Assembly (NCBI GenBank): GCA_002716585.1
Contig: PBBL01000010.1
Coordinates: forward strand, 62,001 to 126,000
Length of the DNA: 64,000 nucleotides
Origin: Myxococcales bacterium
GTDB taxonomy: Bacteria; Myxococcota_A; Bradymonadia; Bradymonadales; GCA-2716585
Direction of reading: 5' to 3'
Part shown: positions 17,701 through 25,091 of the stretch, piece by piece
Layout of the letters: every line of letters begins with the position of its first letter
Position numbering within the stretch: position 1 is the stretch's first letter
The notes under the pieces: generated by a model
The model's input: only the letters and a program-made list of their open reading frames with translations
The model's database searches: none
Told to the model about the DNA's origin: nothing
Made by a program: the position numbers and the translations under genes

Positions 17701-19134
17701 TACGCGCTGGGGAGGCTTCACAGCCGCTTCGGTGAGCTGGGGCCCGCCGAGGACACGCTGCGCGGCGCGATCGAGATGTCGCGCCAGCTCGAAGACGCCC
17801 GCTGGGAGGGCAAGGCGCAGGTCGTGCTCGGGAAGGTGCTGATCTGGCAGAGCCGCCACCGTGAGGCGCTGCGGTGCTTCCGGCGCGCCATGGCCTGCTT
17901 CAGCGGCTTGAGCGACACCACCTCCATCGACGTCGCTGGGCTCGCGGACGCGCAGCTCGGCCAGGGTGAGGTCGCTCGGGTGCGCGGCGACCTGACGACG
18001 GCCGAGGCCACCCTCGCCCAGGCCCTTCAGAAGGCGCGGCAGGCCCACTCCCCCGAGGTCGAAGCCCCCTGCCTGCAAGCGCTGGGGCGGATCGCCTACC
18101 TCGCCGGACGCCTGGGGGACAGCATCGGCTTCCTCCAGGGCGCGGCGCAGCAGTTCGAGAGCGCCGGGTTGGTCGTGGAAGGCACGTCGGCGCAGTCCGA
18201 CCTCGCCCTCGTGCAGCTTCGGGTCTATGGGCGCCACGTGGCGCTGGAGACCGTGGGGCGCTCGCTGAAGACCCTCGGCGTCGCCGGTGACCGCCTCGAA
18301 GCGGCCAACGCCCGGCTCCATCAGTCGATCGTGCTCCGGCGGGGGATGGATCTCAACGCCGCCACCCAGAGCGCGCAGCAGGCCATGACGGTCTTCCGCG
18401 AGTTCAGCCACAGCTACGGCGTCGCCAAGGCCACCCTGATGCTCGCCGAGCTGAACCTCATGCGCGGTGACATCGAGCAGGCCGAGGTGCAGGGGCAGGA
18501 GTCCCTCCAGCAGCACGAGGCGATCGGCGACGCGCACGGGACCGCGTTGTGCCTGCTGTTCCTCGGCCAGTGCGCTCTGGAGCAGGGGCGCGACGAGGAG
18601 GCGCGCTCGCAGCTCGCCCACGCGCTGGACATCGTGACCAAGAACGGCCTGTCGCTCTACCGCGCCATCTGCAACGCCTACCTCGGCTGCGTCGAGGAGC
18701 AGCGCGTCAACCTCGACGCCGCCCACGCCTTCTACACCGAGGCCTACAACCTCGCCCTCCAGAGCGGAGATCAGGAACAGGTCGCCCACGCCTCGATCCT
18801 GCTGGGGGGGCTCGCGTTCATCCAGGGCCAGATCGCCGACGCCCGTGGGATGATGGAGACCGCGCTCAGCGTCGCCAACGAGCTGGACATCGCCCAACAC
18901 CGGGTCCACGCGATGTTCGGGCTCGCCTGGCTGGACACCATCAACGGGCAGTTCAACTCCCGCCAGGAGCTGATCGAGCAGCTGACGCCGATGGTCAAGC
19001 CCCTCAACGCGCCCGACTTCTACCTCCGCGAGCGGGTCGCCCGAACCGCGCGCGCCGTCACCGTGATCCACGGCGCCTCGACCGCCGAGCACTTCCGGCG
19101 CGCCGCGCTCGACGTCATCCACAACCTCCGCTGA
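14779..19134 (+). CDS. Ser/Thr protein kinase fused to AAA ATPase and TPR domain
   Basis: A 1451-residue signalling protein. Residues about 22-290 form a Hanks-type kinase with G-loop GAGGFGVV (31-38), Lys53 in VAIK, HRDLKPEN near 146-153, DFG near 171 and SPEQ in place of APE, so all key residues are present. Residues 330-470 are a Pro/Ser/Arg-rich linker. An AAA_16-like ATPase follows, with TPFIGRERELSYL, Walker A GVAGVGKSR (about 525-533) and Walker B VIEDLQWAD (about 651). Residues about 900-1400 are TPR-like repeats. This kinase-ATPase-TPR layout is frequent in myxobacteria and is thought to control transcription or stress responses; its target is unknown. No membrane segment is seen. 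The start ATG 14779 has only a weak ribosome site. Confidence 0.92.
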   Translation: MRESNSNSKSLELPQPGDLVAGRYRILRQLGAGGFGVVYQARQESMRRDVAIKTLLPQISSDPVAIERFRREAFYSSGLRHPNTITIHDYGQTEEGLFYIVMELLEGESLARAIYRAGGLPLGRAMRIGVQVLRSLGEAHQQGLVHRDLKPENIFLTEILGEEDFVKVLDFGLSKALRTKDEDASLTQHGMVFGTPLYMSPEQAYGEEVTPAADVFAFGLLFYEMLLGQRPYSGANQMEVMMKITRDPMPRLPRRLQGTPVEAFLNRLTEKELDARFVSAVDALPTLERLSRGEGLEALGDLDRVYVGAGAPDFGAGGLELGSEEVQEVASQEEPAAPRSPRPRSAPRTSPSGAARRHPASRSTSDGPQLARPSSHPSSSSRRAARRASLHPSRLITRRPKATVEPQRANQPGDPQDATRPSVEAMQGSVSVGNEVTVDLEATRRARHHRRFRATEPATVIVSVDQVAGRPAEPDDVDATLADVDGLFGFTLQTPFIGRERELSYLVDWGSRVAAGEGGVVMVEGVAGVGKSRLVEEFCARVEPQGEVRLVRGSYIENSLGASTGLREALAELLGLSGLSDEDAAAVIQRQLEELDIGSVELVPMMMSVLRPRRRAQRESSTTFGVATPSVYRVLERLLFRESNRLPIVMVIEDLQWADPFTLGFTEHLATAPERRKARGVDTFSLPLLLICTLRRNALMANPELGRALQSIGRSLGLRFGRLELTRLSEDATRELAQCTGRLNLSGVQDLVRLSHGNPMYILQALRYLRLEEALGLGEHGGTWALPEDLFELIRRRVGLIAVRHEGGERCEEVLQLISVLGVSFSSRLIESYLVHLGRDDLVAQRSKLLSLLQLEGVLLVADDGYRFEHILVQEAMNQMMLEHSELGRYHEAAARAKESAGFDNDALMMGWLGGIAHHWAQAGDRARSLEFSLREARAAEESWDLRSARSLYRSVDEELRLKQAVNVMRIEVLYALGRLHSRFGELGPAEDTLRGAIEMSRQLEDARWEGKAQVVLGKVLIWQSRHREALRCFRRAMACFSGLSDTTSIDVAGLADAQLGQGEVARVRGDLTTAEATLAQALQKARQAHSPEVEAPCLQALGRIAYLAGRLGDSIGFLQGAAQQFESAGLVVEGTSAQSDLALVQLRVYGRHVALETVGRSLKTLGVAGDRLEAANARLHQSIVLRRGMDLNAATQSAQQAMTVFREFSHSYGVAKATLMLAELNLMRGDIEQAEVQGQESLQQHEAIGDAHGTALCLLFLGQCALEQGRDEEARSQLAHALDIVTKNGLSLYRAICNAYLGCVEEQRVNLDAAHAFYTEAYNLALQSGDQEQVAHASILLGGLAFIQGQIADARGMMETALSVANELDIAQHRVHAMFGLAWLDTINGQFNSRQELIEQLTPMVKPLNAPDFYLRERVARTARAVTVIHGASTAEHFRRAALDVIHNLR

Positions 19135-19148
19135 CCCCATGTAACGCC

Positions 19149-19178
19149 CTCGCCCCAACCTGCACTGCAAGGGGCGAG
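19149..19178 (+). terminator. Candidate terminator after the kinase gene
   Basis: Perfect 8-base arms CTCGCCCC (19149-19156) and GGGGCGAG (19171-19178) with a 14-base loop, starting 15 bases after the kinase stop. No U-tract follows, so termination strength is uncertain. Confidence 0.45.
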
Positions 19179-19226
19179 CGGCCGCCTCGGTGAGCCGCCT
19201 CACACAGAACTGAACCCAGGGCGAGG

Positions 19227-20102
19227 ATGATCCCCTTCACCATGACGACAGATGCGAGGGCGCGTTGGAGCGTGGGCGTGGCGACCCTGGCCGCGCTGTC
19301 GCTGATCGCCTCGACCGGCGAGGCGGGCCCCTGGGTGCGGAAGCCGGGGAGCACCTACACCAAGCTCAACCTGGCCCGGTTCAGCGCCGACCAGTCCTTC
19401 AACCAGGGCGTGGACACAGGGCTTCAGTACATGGGGACCACCGTCAACCTCTACAACGAGATCGGCCTCCCCTACCGGTTGCAGCTGATCACGGACGTCC
19501 CCTACGTCTTCGGGCGCAACAACTCGCCGCAGGGCGTCAATTACCTCAACAACACGTTTGGAGACGCCCGCTTTGAGCTGGGGCATGGCCTCGTGGAGGG
19601 GCTCCCGCTGCTCCTCGCGGTGGAGGCCAAGCTGCCGTTCTACTCGACCGTCGCGGACGACGACGAGACCTTCTCAGCCTTCAGCGCCACCCGCGAGAGC
19701 TTCCCCGACGCTGGAGACGGCAACGTCGACGTGACCCCCAAGGTGGGCGCGGGCTACTCGTTTCACCCCATCCCGGCCTGGGTGACCGCCGAGCTGGGCT
19801 ACCGCGTGCGCCTCGATGGCTTCGCGGACGGGATCTTCGCGTCGCTGGGCGGTGGGGTCTTCGTTCTTGGGGAGCACGTGGCGCTGAACATGTTCAGCAA
19901 CGCGGTCTTCAACGTCGAAGACGACCCCAACCCCGAGCTGCGGGCGACCCGGGAGTTCGTCTACGTCCAGGGGTCGGTGTTTGCGCGCTACCAGCCCTGG
20001 TTTGAGGGGCTGGGGCTCTCCGTCGGGGTGGGCTGGTTGCCCTACACGAAGAACGCCGCCGCGGGCAACGACATCAGCGTGGGGTTGAGCTATGAGCAGT
20101 GA
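19227..20102 (+). CDS. Secreted, outer-membrane beta-barrel-like protein
   Basis: A 291-residue protein with a signal peptide (hydrophobic VGVATLAALSLIAS, cleavage near residue 33). The mature part is a series of alternating strands with aromatic girdle-like residues (for example GLPYRLQLITDVPYVFG, AWVTAELGYRVRLDGF, VFARYQPWFEGLGLSVGVGW), which suggests an outer-membrane barrel similar to MetA-pathway-type putative transporters. No closer family is claimed. The start may be ATG 19227 (AGGG five bases upstream) or ATG 19242. The stop overlaps the start of the DUF547 lipoprotein gene, so the two are probably co-translated and may act together in the envelope. Confidence 0.72.
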   Translation: MIPFTMTTDARARWSVGVATLAALSLIASTGEAGPWVRKPGSTYTKLNLARFSADQSFNQGVDTGLQYMGTTVNLYNEIGLPYRLQLITDVPYVFGRNNSPQGVNYLNNTFGDARFELGHGLVEGLPLLLAVEAKLPFYSTVADDDETFSAFSATRESFPDAGDGNVDVTPKVGAGYSFHPIPAWVTAELGYRVRLDGFADGIFASLGGGVFVLGEHVALNMFSNAVFNVEDDPNPELRATREFVYVQGSVFARYQPWFEGLGLSVGVGWLPYTKNAAAGNDISVGLSYEQ

Positions 20103-21015
20103 TCGAAGGCTCACCGCGCTCCTGCTCGTCGTGGCCTGGTCGCTCGGGTGCGGTGATCTGGTCATCGACGTCTCGGACGAGGAGAAGGACAACGTCGCGG
20201 TCTACGTCGAGGCTGGCGGCGCGGGGGGCGCGCCCCCCGATCGCGAGCCGATTCAGGACCTCTCCGAGGTCACCCGGCTCGAACACCTGGCCTGGGACGC
20301 CGTCCTCAAGCGCTTCAACGAGGACGGCGACGTCCAGTACGCCGCCTTCTGGGCCTCGCCGGACCACCGCGAGCTGCTGGAGTCCTACCTGGACACGCTG
20401 GCGGAGGTCGATCCGCTGCTCCTGGAGTCGGAGTCGGAGCGGCTCGCCTTCTGGATCAACGCCTACAACGCGCTGGTGTTTCGGGGGGTCGTCGAGGGGC
20501 TGACGCAGGATCCGGGCTTTCGGGTGGATGAGGGCGACTTCGCCTTCTTCAAGGTCGAGCGGTACGTGGTCGGCGGCGAGGTCTACAGCCTGGACGCGCT
20601 GGAGCACGGCGTCATCCGCGGTGACCGCGCGCACGCTTCGGTGAGCGGGCTGTCGGATGAGGCGTGGATCCCCTTCGCGGAGCGCCACGCGAGCCTCTTC
20701 CCCGACGGGGTGGTCGATCCGCGGATCCACGTGGGGTTGAACTGCGCGGCGCGCTCTTGTCCGCCGCTGCCGAGCTACGCCTTTACGGGGCCGGAGCTGG
20801 ACGCGCAGCTGACCGAGCGCGCCGCGCGGTTCGTCCAGGACCCGGAGCGCGGCGCAGGCCCTGAAGGGATCTCCATGCTGTTCAACTGGTTCTCGGCGGA
20901 CTTCTCGGCGGTCCATGGTTCGCCGCGCGGCTTCGTCGAGAGCTACCGGGACGACGTCGGCGACGTCGATTTTGACCGCTTCCTCCCCTACGACTGGGCG
21001 CTCAACGGTCCATAG
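20092..21015 (+). CDS. DUF547-domain lipoprotein
   Basis: A 307-residue protein with a short lipoprotein signal (LLLVVAWSLGCG, lipid Cys about residue 20). Residues about 65-300 match DUF547: ERLAFWINAYNALV, YSLDALEHGVIR, PRIHVGLNCAARSCPPL and a C-terminal segment ending in FLPYDWALN. DUF547 has the look of a papain-like hydrolase fold. The conserved Asn/Cys/Ser cluster (GLNCAARSCP) and the His in IHVGLNC are intact. Its enzymatic role is not established. The start ATG 20092 lies inside the end of the outer-membrane-like gene (11-base overlap). A plausible job is envelope maintenance together with that protein. Confidence 0.85.
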   Translation: MSSDRRLTALLLVVAWSLGCGDLVIDVSDEEKDNVAVYVEAGGAGGAPPDREPIQDLSEVTRLEHLAWDAVLKRFNEDGDVQYAAFWASPDHRELLESYLDTLAEVDPLLLESESERLAFWINAYNALVFRGVVEGLTQDPGFRVDEGDFAFFKVERYVVGGEVYSLDALEHGVIRGDRAHASVSGLSDEAWIPFAERHASLFPDGVVDPRIHVGLNCAARSCPPLPSYAFTGPELDAQLTERAARFVQDPERGAGPEGISMLFNWFSADFSAVHGSPRGFVESYRDDVGDVDFDRFLPYDWALNGP

Positions 21016-21054
21016 ACCACATCCCCGGGCCGCTCGGGTCCGCCGCGCCCTCGA

Positions 21055-21084
21055 TTGACACCCACGATTCGCGTGACTTAGCAT
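21055..21084 (+). promoter_or_regulatory. Sigma-70-like promoter of the antiporter-mevalonate operon
   Basis: TTGACA (21055-21060, perfect -35), 18 bases, TAGCAT (21079-21084, four of six matches). It lies 40 bases after the DUF547 stop and would give a leader of about 160 bases to ATG 21252. Confidence 0.5.
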
Positions 21085-21127
21085 GGCGTCTCACCGTGAC
21101 GTCTGGTCGTACGAGGCGACGGTACTC

Positions 21128-21149
21128 GGGGTTGACGTCGATCAACCCC
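21128..21149 (+). promoter_or_regulatory. Leader hairpin in the antiporter mRNA
   Basis: Perfect 8-base arms GGGGTTGA (21128-21135) and TCAACCCC (21142-21149) with loop CGTCGA, between the putative promoter and the antiporter start at 21252. It could be an RNA regulatory stem or a protein-binding palindrome. No known riboswitch was recognised. Confidence 0.45.
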
Positions 21150-21251
21150 TCATGGGGGTGTTCCTGGGAGGTCGCCGACTCGAAGGTGGTTGGTGCGTGT
21201 CTGGCACACCCGGCTCAAACAACAATTCAACCGCACGGTATCGAGGCGAGC

Positions 21252-23135
21252 ATGGGGATATTCAGTCCGGGGGAGCGAGGTGGTTGGTCTGAGACGTATC
21301 GCCAGGCTCGAAGTCGAGTGTACACGCTCCTGTTGGGGGGGCTCCTGGTCGCGATCGTCGCCTCGTTGGGGATGAGCGCGCTGGACTCCCTGTCCGGTGG
21401 GTCGCTGCACGCCCAGGAGACGACCAACGCCCCGAGGGTGGTGGACGGCGCCGTGGACAAGGCGCGCGACGACGCGACCCGCAAGGGATCCGAGGCGGCG
21501 GGCGGCGATCGCGGCGCGGCGGTGGCGGATCAGGCCGCCGCGCGGGCGAAGGAGCGCTCGGAGAAGGGCGCCGATCACGCCGCGACCGCAGACGCCAACC
21601 ACGGCGCCGCCGGGCACGGCGACGCCAAAGGGGAGCACGGCGAGGCGCACGGCGACGACCACGGGGGAGGCGGCGGACACGCCGACCCGGTGGCGCCGAT
21701 CCTGATCGTCCTGTTTGTCATTCTGCTGGCCGCCAAGCTGGGCGGCGACCTGTTCGAGCGCCTCAACCAGCCGTCGGTGCTGGGAGAGCTGGTGTTCGGG
21801 GTGCTCCTGGGCAACGTGCTGTTCTTTGTGCCGAGCCTGCCTGGTCACGAGCTGTTCACGTTGATGCGTGAGGGGACCGCGCCGTTCCAGACCGTGGACC
21901 AGCTCGCGATGGGGGTCCCGCTCAAGGAGGCGGTGGAGGGGCACTTCTCGGCCGCCTCGCATGCTCGGATGATGGCGATCTTTCAAGGCTCGCACGGCCC
22001 GGAGACGGTCAGCGTCGCGCGCATCATCGACAGCCTCAGCCGCATCGGCGTGATCATCCTCCTGTTCATGGTGGGCCTGGAGAGCAACTTCCGCGACATG
22101 ATGAAGGTCGGGGTGACGAGCCTCCTGGTGGCGCTCGTGGGGGTCGCGGCGCCGTTCGCGCTCGGCTACGGGGTGTCGGCCTTCTTCTTCGCCGACAAGT
22201 CCAGCTACGTCCACATGTTCATCGGCGCGACGCTGTGCGCGACGAGCGTCGGGATCACGGCGCGGGTCTTCAAGGATCTCAAGAAGCTGCACACGACCGA
22301 GGCCAAGATCATCCTCGGCGCGGCGGTGATCGACGACGTGTTGGGGCTGATCATCCTGGCGGTGGTCGCGGCGCTGATCACGTCCGCGGCGGCGGGCGGC
22401 TCGGCTGGCCCGGCGGCGCTGGCGATGGAGGTCGGGATCATCTCGTTCAAGGCGTTCGCGTTCCTGGCCGGATCGCTGTTCCTGGGGCTGAAGTTCACCC
22501 CGGCGATCACCGCGCTCGTCTCGAAGATGCGGATCGAGGGGATGAAGCTGGCCTACGCCCTGATGTTCGCCTTCCTGATGTCCTACCTGGCCAACGTGAT
22601 CGGCCTGGCGCCGATCGTGGGCGCGTTCGCGGCGGGCCTGATCCTCGACGACGTCCACTTCAAGAACTTCCCGGCGGGCGGTCACGGGCACGGCGACGGC
22701 GACGGGCACGGGCACACGATGAGCGTCGAGGAGCTGGTCGCCCCCATCGCGGCGCTCCTGGTGCCGATCTTCTTCATCCAGATGGGGGTTCAGGTGAAGC
22801 TGGAGACGTTCACGGACCTCAACATCCTCGGCGTCGCCGCTGGCCTGACGATCGCGGCGATCATCGGCAAGCAGGTGTGCAGCCTCGTCGTGCGCGAGGA
22901 GGGGCTCTCCAAGATCTCGGTCGGCGTGGGGATGGTCCCGCGCGGTGAGGTCGGCCTCATCTTCGCGTCGATCGGCAAGGAGCTGCCGCCGATCAATGGG
23001 GTCAAGATCATCGACGACGCCACCTTCTCGGCGGTGGTCATCATGGTGATCGTGACCACGCTGGTGACCCCGCCGCTGCTGAAGTTCTTCATGGCGCGTC
23101 ATTACGACGGGTCCAACACCGCCGCCGCCTCCTGA
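21252..23135 (+). CDS. Cation:proton antiporter (CPA2 / Kef-type) with His-rich segments
   Basis: A 627-residue membrane protein of the monovalent cation:proton antiporter-2 family. About twelve hydrophobic segments follow residue 140, including LGELVFGVLLGNVLFF, the GVIILLFMVGLESNFRDM motif, the ion-site-like AAVIDDVLGLIILAV (paired Asp), and VPRGEVGLIFASIG. An N-terminal anchor (about 23-45) is followed by an Ala/Glu/His-rich region with HGDAKGEHGEAHGDDHG, and a second His-rich loop HGHGDGDGHGHTM lies near 480-492. These may bind metals, by inference. Such proteins exchange Na+ or K+ for H+. ATG 21252 has GAGGCGAG upstream. Its stop is 7 bases before mevalonate kinase, so it heads that operon. 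Confidence 0.87.
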   Translation: MGIFSPGERGGWSETYRQARSRVYTLLLGGLLVAIVASLGMSALDSLSGGSLHAQETTNAPRVVDGAVDKARDDATRKGSEAAGGDRGAAVADQAAARAKERSEKGADHAATADANHGAAGHGDAKGEHGEAHGDDHGGGGGHADPVAPILIVLFVILLAAKLGGDLFERLNQPSVLGELVFGVLLGNVLFFVPSLPGHELFTLMREGTAPFQTVDQLAMGVPLKEAVEGHFSAASHARMMAIFQGSHGPETVSVARIIDSLSRIGVIILLFMVGLESNFRDMMKVGVTSLLVALVGVAAPFALGYGVSAFFFADKSSYVHMFIGATLCATSVGITARVFKDLKKLHTTEAKIILGAAVIDDVLGLIILAVVAALITSAAAGGSAGPAALAMEVGIISFKAFAFLAGSLFLGLKFTPAITALVSKMRIEGMKLAYALMFAFLMSYLANVIGLAPIVGAFAAGLILDDVHFKNFPAGGHGHGDGDGHGHTMSVEELVAPIAALLVPIFFIQMGVQVKLETFTDLNILGVAAGLTIAAIIGKQVCSLVVREEGLSKISVGVGMVPRGEVGLIFASIGKELPPINGVKIIDDATFSAVVIMVIVTTLVTPPLLKFFMARHYDGSNTAAAS

Positions 23136-23142
23136 CTCCACC

Positions 23143-24081
23143 ATGCCGACTCCCCCCAGCGCATCGGGCTACGCCAAGGTCATCCTGTTGGGTGAGCACG
23201 CGGTCGTGTACGGGCAGCCCGCGCTCGCGGCGGCGCTCTCGCTCGGGGTGCGCGCCGAGCGCGTGGCCAACGACGGGGCGCTGCGTGTGGAGGTCCCGGC
23301 CTGGAGCGTGACCGCGCGTCCGGAGGACGGGACGCGCCTCGGGGAGGCGCTCGCGGCGATGGCCGCCGTGGTGGAGCGTCACGCCGGGGAGCCGCCCGAG
23401 GGGCTCCTGCGCGTCACCTTCGAGGTGCCGATCGGCGCCGGGCTCGGCTCCTCGGCGGCGATGGCCGTGGCGCTGGCGCGGGTGATGCGCCCGGAGGCGG
23501 GCGACGCCTTCGTGCTGGAGGCGGCCGCCGCGTCGGAGCGGGTCTTTCACGGCAACCCGTCCGGGGTCGATCACACCACATCGACCGTGGGCGGCATCCT
23601 CAGGTTCACGCGGGGCGGTGACCCGCCGTGCGAGCCGTTGACGGCCCTGGCGCCGCTCCCGCTGCTCATCGCCCAGATGGAGCCGGGCGCCGACACCGGG
23701 GAGATGGTCGCCGGGGTGCGTGCGCGGCTTGACCGGGAGCCCGAAATCGTCACACAACTCCTGGAGTGGATGGGCGCGTTGACGCGCCACGCCGAGTCGG
23801 CGCTCTCCCACGGGGACGCCCCGCGCCTGGGTGAGCTGATGGATCTGGCCCACGGGGCGCTGGTCAGCCTCGGGGTGTCGACCGCGGCGCTCGACCGCGG
23901 GTGCCACGCCGCTCGGCGAGCGGGCGCGTGGGGCGCGAAGTTGACCGGAGCGGGCGGAGGCGGCTGCCTCATCGTGCTGGCGCCTGAGGCGTCTCAGGCG
24001 GCGGTGGCGGCGGCCCTCGAAGCAGAAGGGGCGATGCGCGTCCTGACGACCTGGGCTGGGGCCGGGCGCCCCTCGACGTGA
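23143..24081 (+). CDS. mvk: Mevalonate kinase
   Basis: A 312-residue GHMP kinase that phosphorylates mevalonate to mevalonate 5-phosphate. The N-terminal GYAKVILLGEHAVVYGQPAL, the ATP loop PIGAGLGSSAAMAVA (about 96-110), the catalytic Asp region GNPSGVDHTTSTVGG and the C-terminal KLTGAGGGGCLIVL motif are all intact and diagnostic of mevalonate kinase. It starts 7 bases after the antiporter gene stop and ends 13 bases before diphosphomevalonate decarboxylase, in one run of co-directional genes. The cytoplasmic pathway role is isoprenoid precursor supply. Confidence 0.94.
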   Translation: MPTPPSASGYAKVILLGEHAVVYGQPALAAALSLGVRAERVANDGALRVEVPAWSVTARPEDGTRLGEALAAMAAVVERHAGEPPEGLLRVTFEVPIGAGLGSSAAMAVALARVMRPEAGDAFVLEAAAASERVFHGNPSGVDHTTSTVGGILRFTRGGDPPCEPLTALAPLPLLIAQMEPGADTGEMVAGVRARLDREPEIVTQLLEWMGALTRHAESALSHGDAPRLGELMDLAHGALVSLGVSTAALDRGCHAARRAGAWGAKLTGAGGGGCLIVLAPEASQAAVAAALEAEGAMRVLTTWAGAGRPST

Positions 24082-24094
24082 GAGAGACGAGCTG

Positions 24095-25090
24095 ATGAGA
24101 ATGCGAGCGACAGCCATCGCCCACCCGAACCTGGCGCTGGTCAAGTACTGGGGCAAGCGCGACATCCGCCTCAACCTCCCGGCGGCGGGCAGCCTGAGCG
24201 TCACGCTCTCCGGGCTGCGGACGCAGACCTCGGTGGCGTTCATCCCGGGCCAGGCCAGGGACGCGGTGATCCTCAACGGGCGGGCGGTCTGGGGGCCGAA
24301 GCTGGACCGCATCGTGCGCTTCCTCGACCACCTGCGCCGCCTCGCGGGCACCGACCTGCGCGCGACGGTAAACACCGAGAACGACTTCCCGACCGCCGCC
24401 GGGCTGGCCTCCTCCTCCTCCGGGTTCGCGGCGCTGGCCGCGGCGGGCGCCGCGGCGCTCGGGCTGGAGTTGACCGCGCCGGAGCTGTCGGTGCTCGCGC
24501 GCCTCGGCAGCGGCTCGGCGGCGCGCAGCATCCACGGCGGCTTCGTCGAGATGCTGCCGGGTGTCATGCCCGATGGCTCCGACTCCCACGCCGTCCCCGT
24601 CGCCTACGAGAACCACTGGGACCTGCGCTGCCTGATCCTGCTGACCGCCAAGGGCGAGAAGAGCATCGGCTCGACCGAGGCGATGAACCACACCGCCAGC
24701 TCCTCGCCCTACTACCGGGCCTGGGTGGAGTCGGTGCCCCACGACCTCGCGCTGGCCCGGGAGGCGATCCGCAACCGCGACATGAAGACGTTGGCCGTCG
24801 TCGCCGAGCGCTCCTGCCTGCGTATGCACGCCTCGGCGGCCGCGGCGGACCCGGGGATCCTGTTCTGGAACGGCACGACCATCGAGCTGATCCACCACAT
24901 CCGCAAGCTGCGCTCCGATGGCTTCCCGGTCTTCTTCACCATCGACGCGGGTCCGCACGTCAAGGTGTTCTGCTCCGCCTCGGAGATGTCGGCGGTGACG
25001 CAGTCGATCCGCTCGGTCTTCTCGGGGGACATCATCGTCGCGCGCCCAGGCCCGGGGGTCTACCTCAAAGACGAGCCGGAGCGGCGCTGA
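24095..25090 (+). CDS. mvaD: Diphosphomevalonate decarboxylase
   Basis: A 331-residue GHMP-superfamily enzyme that converts mevalonate 5-diphosphate to isopentenyl diphosphate. Diagnostic features are the N-terminal PNLALVKYWGKRD (conserved Lys and Tyr/Trp), the phosphate loop DFPTAAGLASSSSGFAAL (about 98-115), GSGSAARSIHGGFVEM with the Ser/Arg pair, and the catalytic Asp in FTIDAGPHVKV near 290. Length and motifs agree with the classical decarboxylase rather than the phosphomevalonate decarboxylase variants, and the adjacent phosphomevalonate kinase supports the classical route. It starts 13 bases after mvk and ends one base before the phosphomevalonate kinase GTG. Confidence 0.94.
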   Translation: MRMRATAIAHPNLALVKYWGKRDIRLNLPAAGSLSVTLSGLRTQTSVAFIPGQARDAVILNGRAVWGPKLDRIVRFLDHLRRLAGTDLRATVNTENDFPTAAGLASSSSGFAALAAAGAAALGLELTAPELSVLARLGSGSAARSIHGGFVEMLPGVMPDGSDSHAVPVAYENHWDLRCLILLTAKGEKSIGSTEAMNHTASSSPYYRAWVESVPHDLALAREAIRNRDMKTLAVVAERSCLRMHASAAAADPGILFWNGTTIELIHHIRKLRSDGFPVFFTIDAGPHVKVFCSASEMSAVTQSIRSVFSGDIIVARPGPGVYLKDEPERR

Positions 25091-25091
25091 C

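Noticed and set aside
16639..19203. Minus-strand open frame of 854 codons opposite the kinase gene
   Set aside because: It is a shadow of the confident kinase-ATPase-TPR gene.
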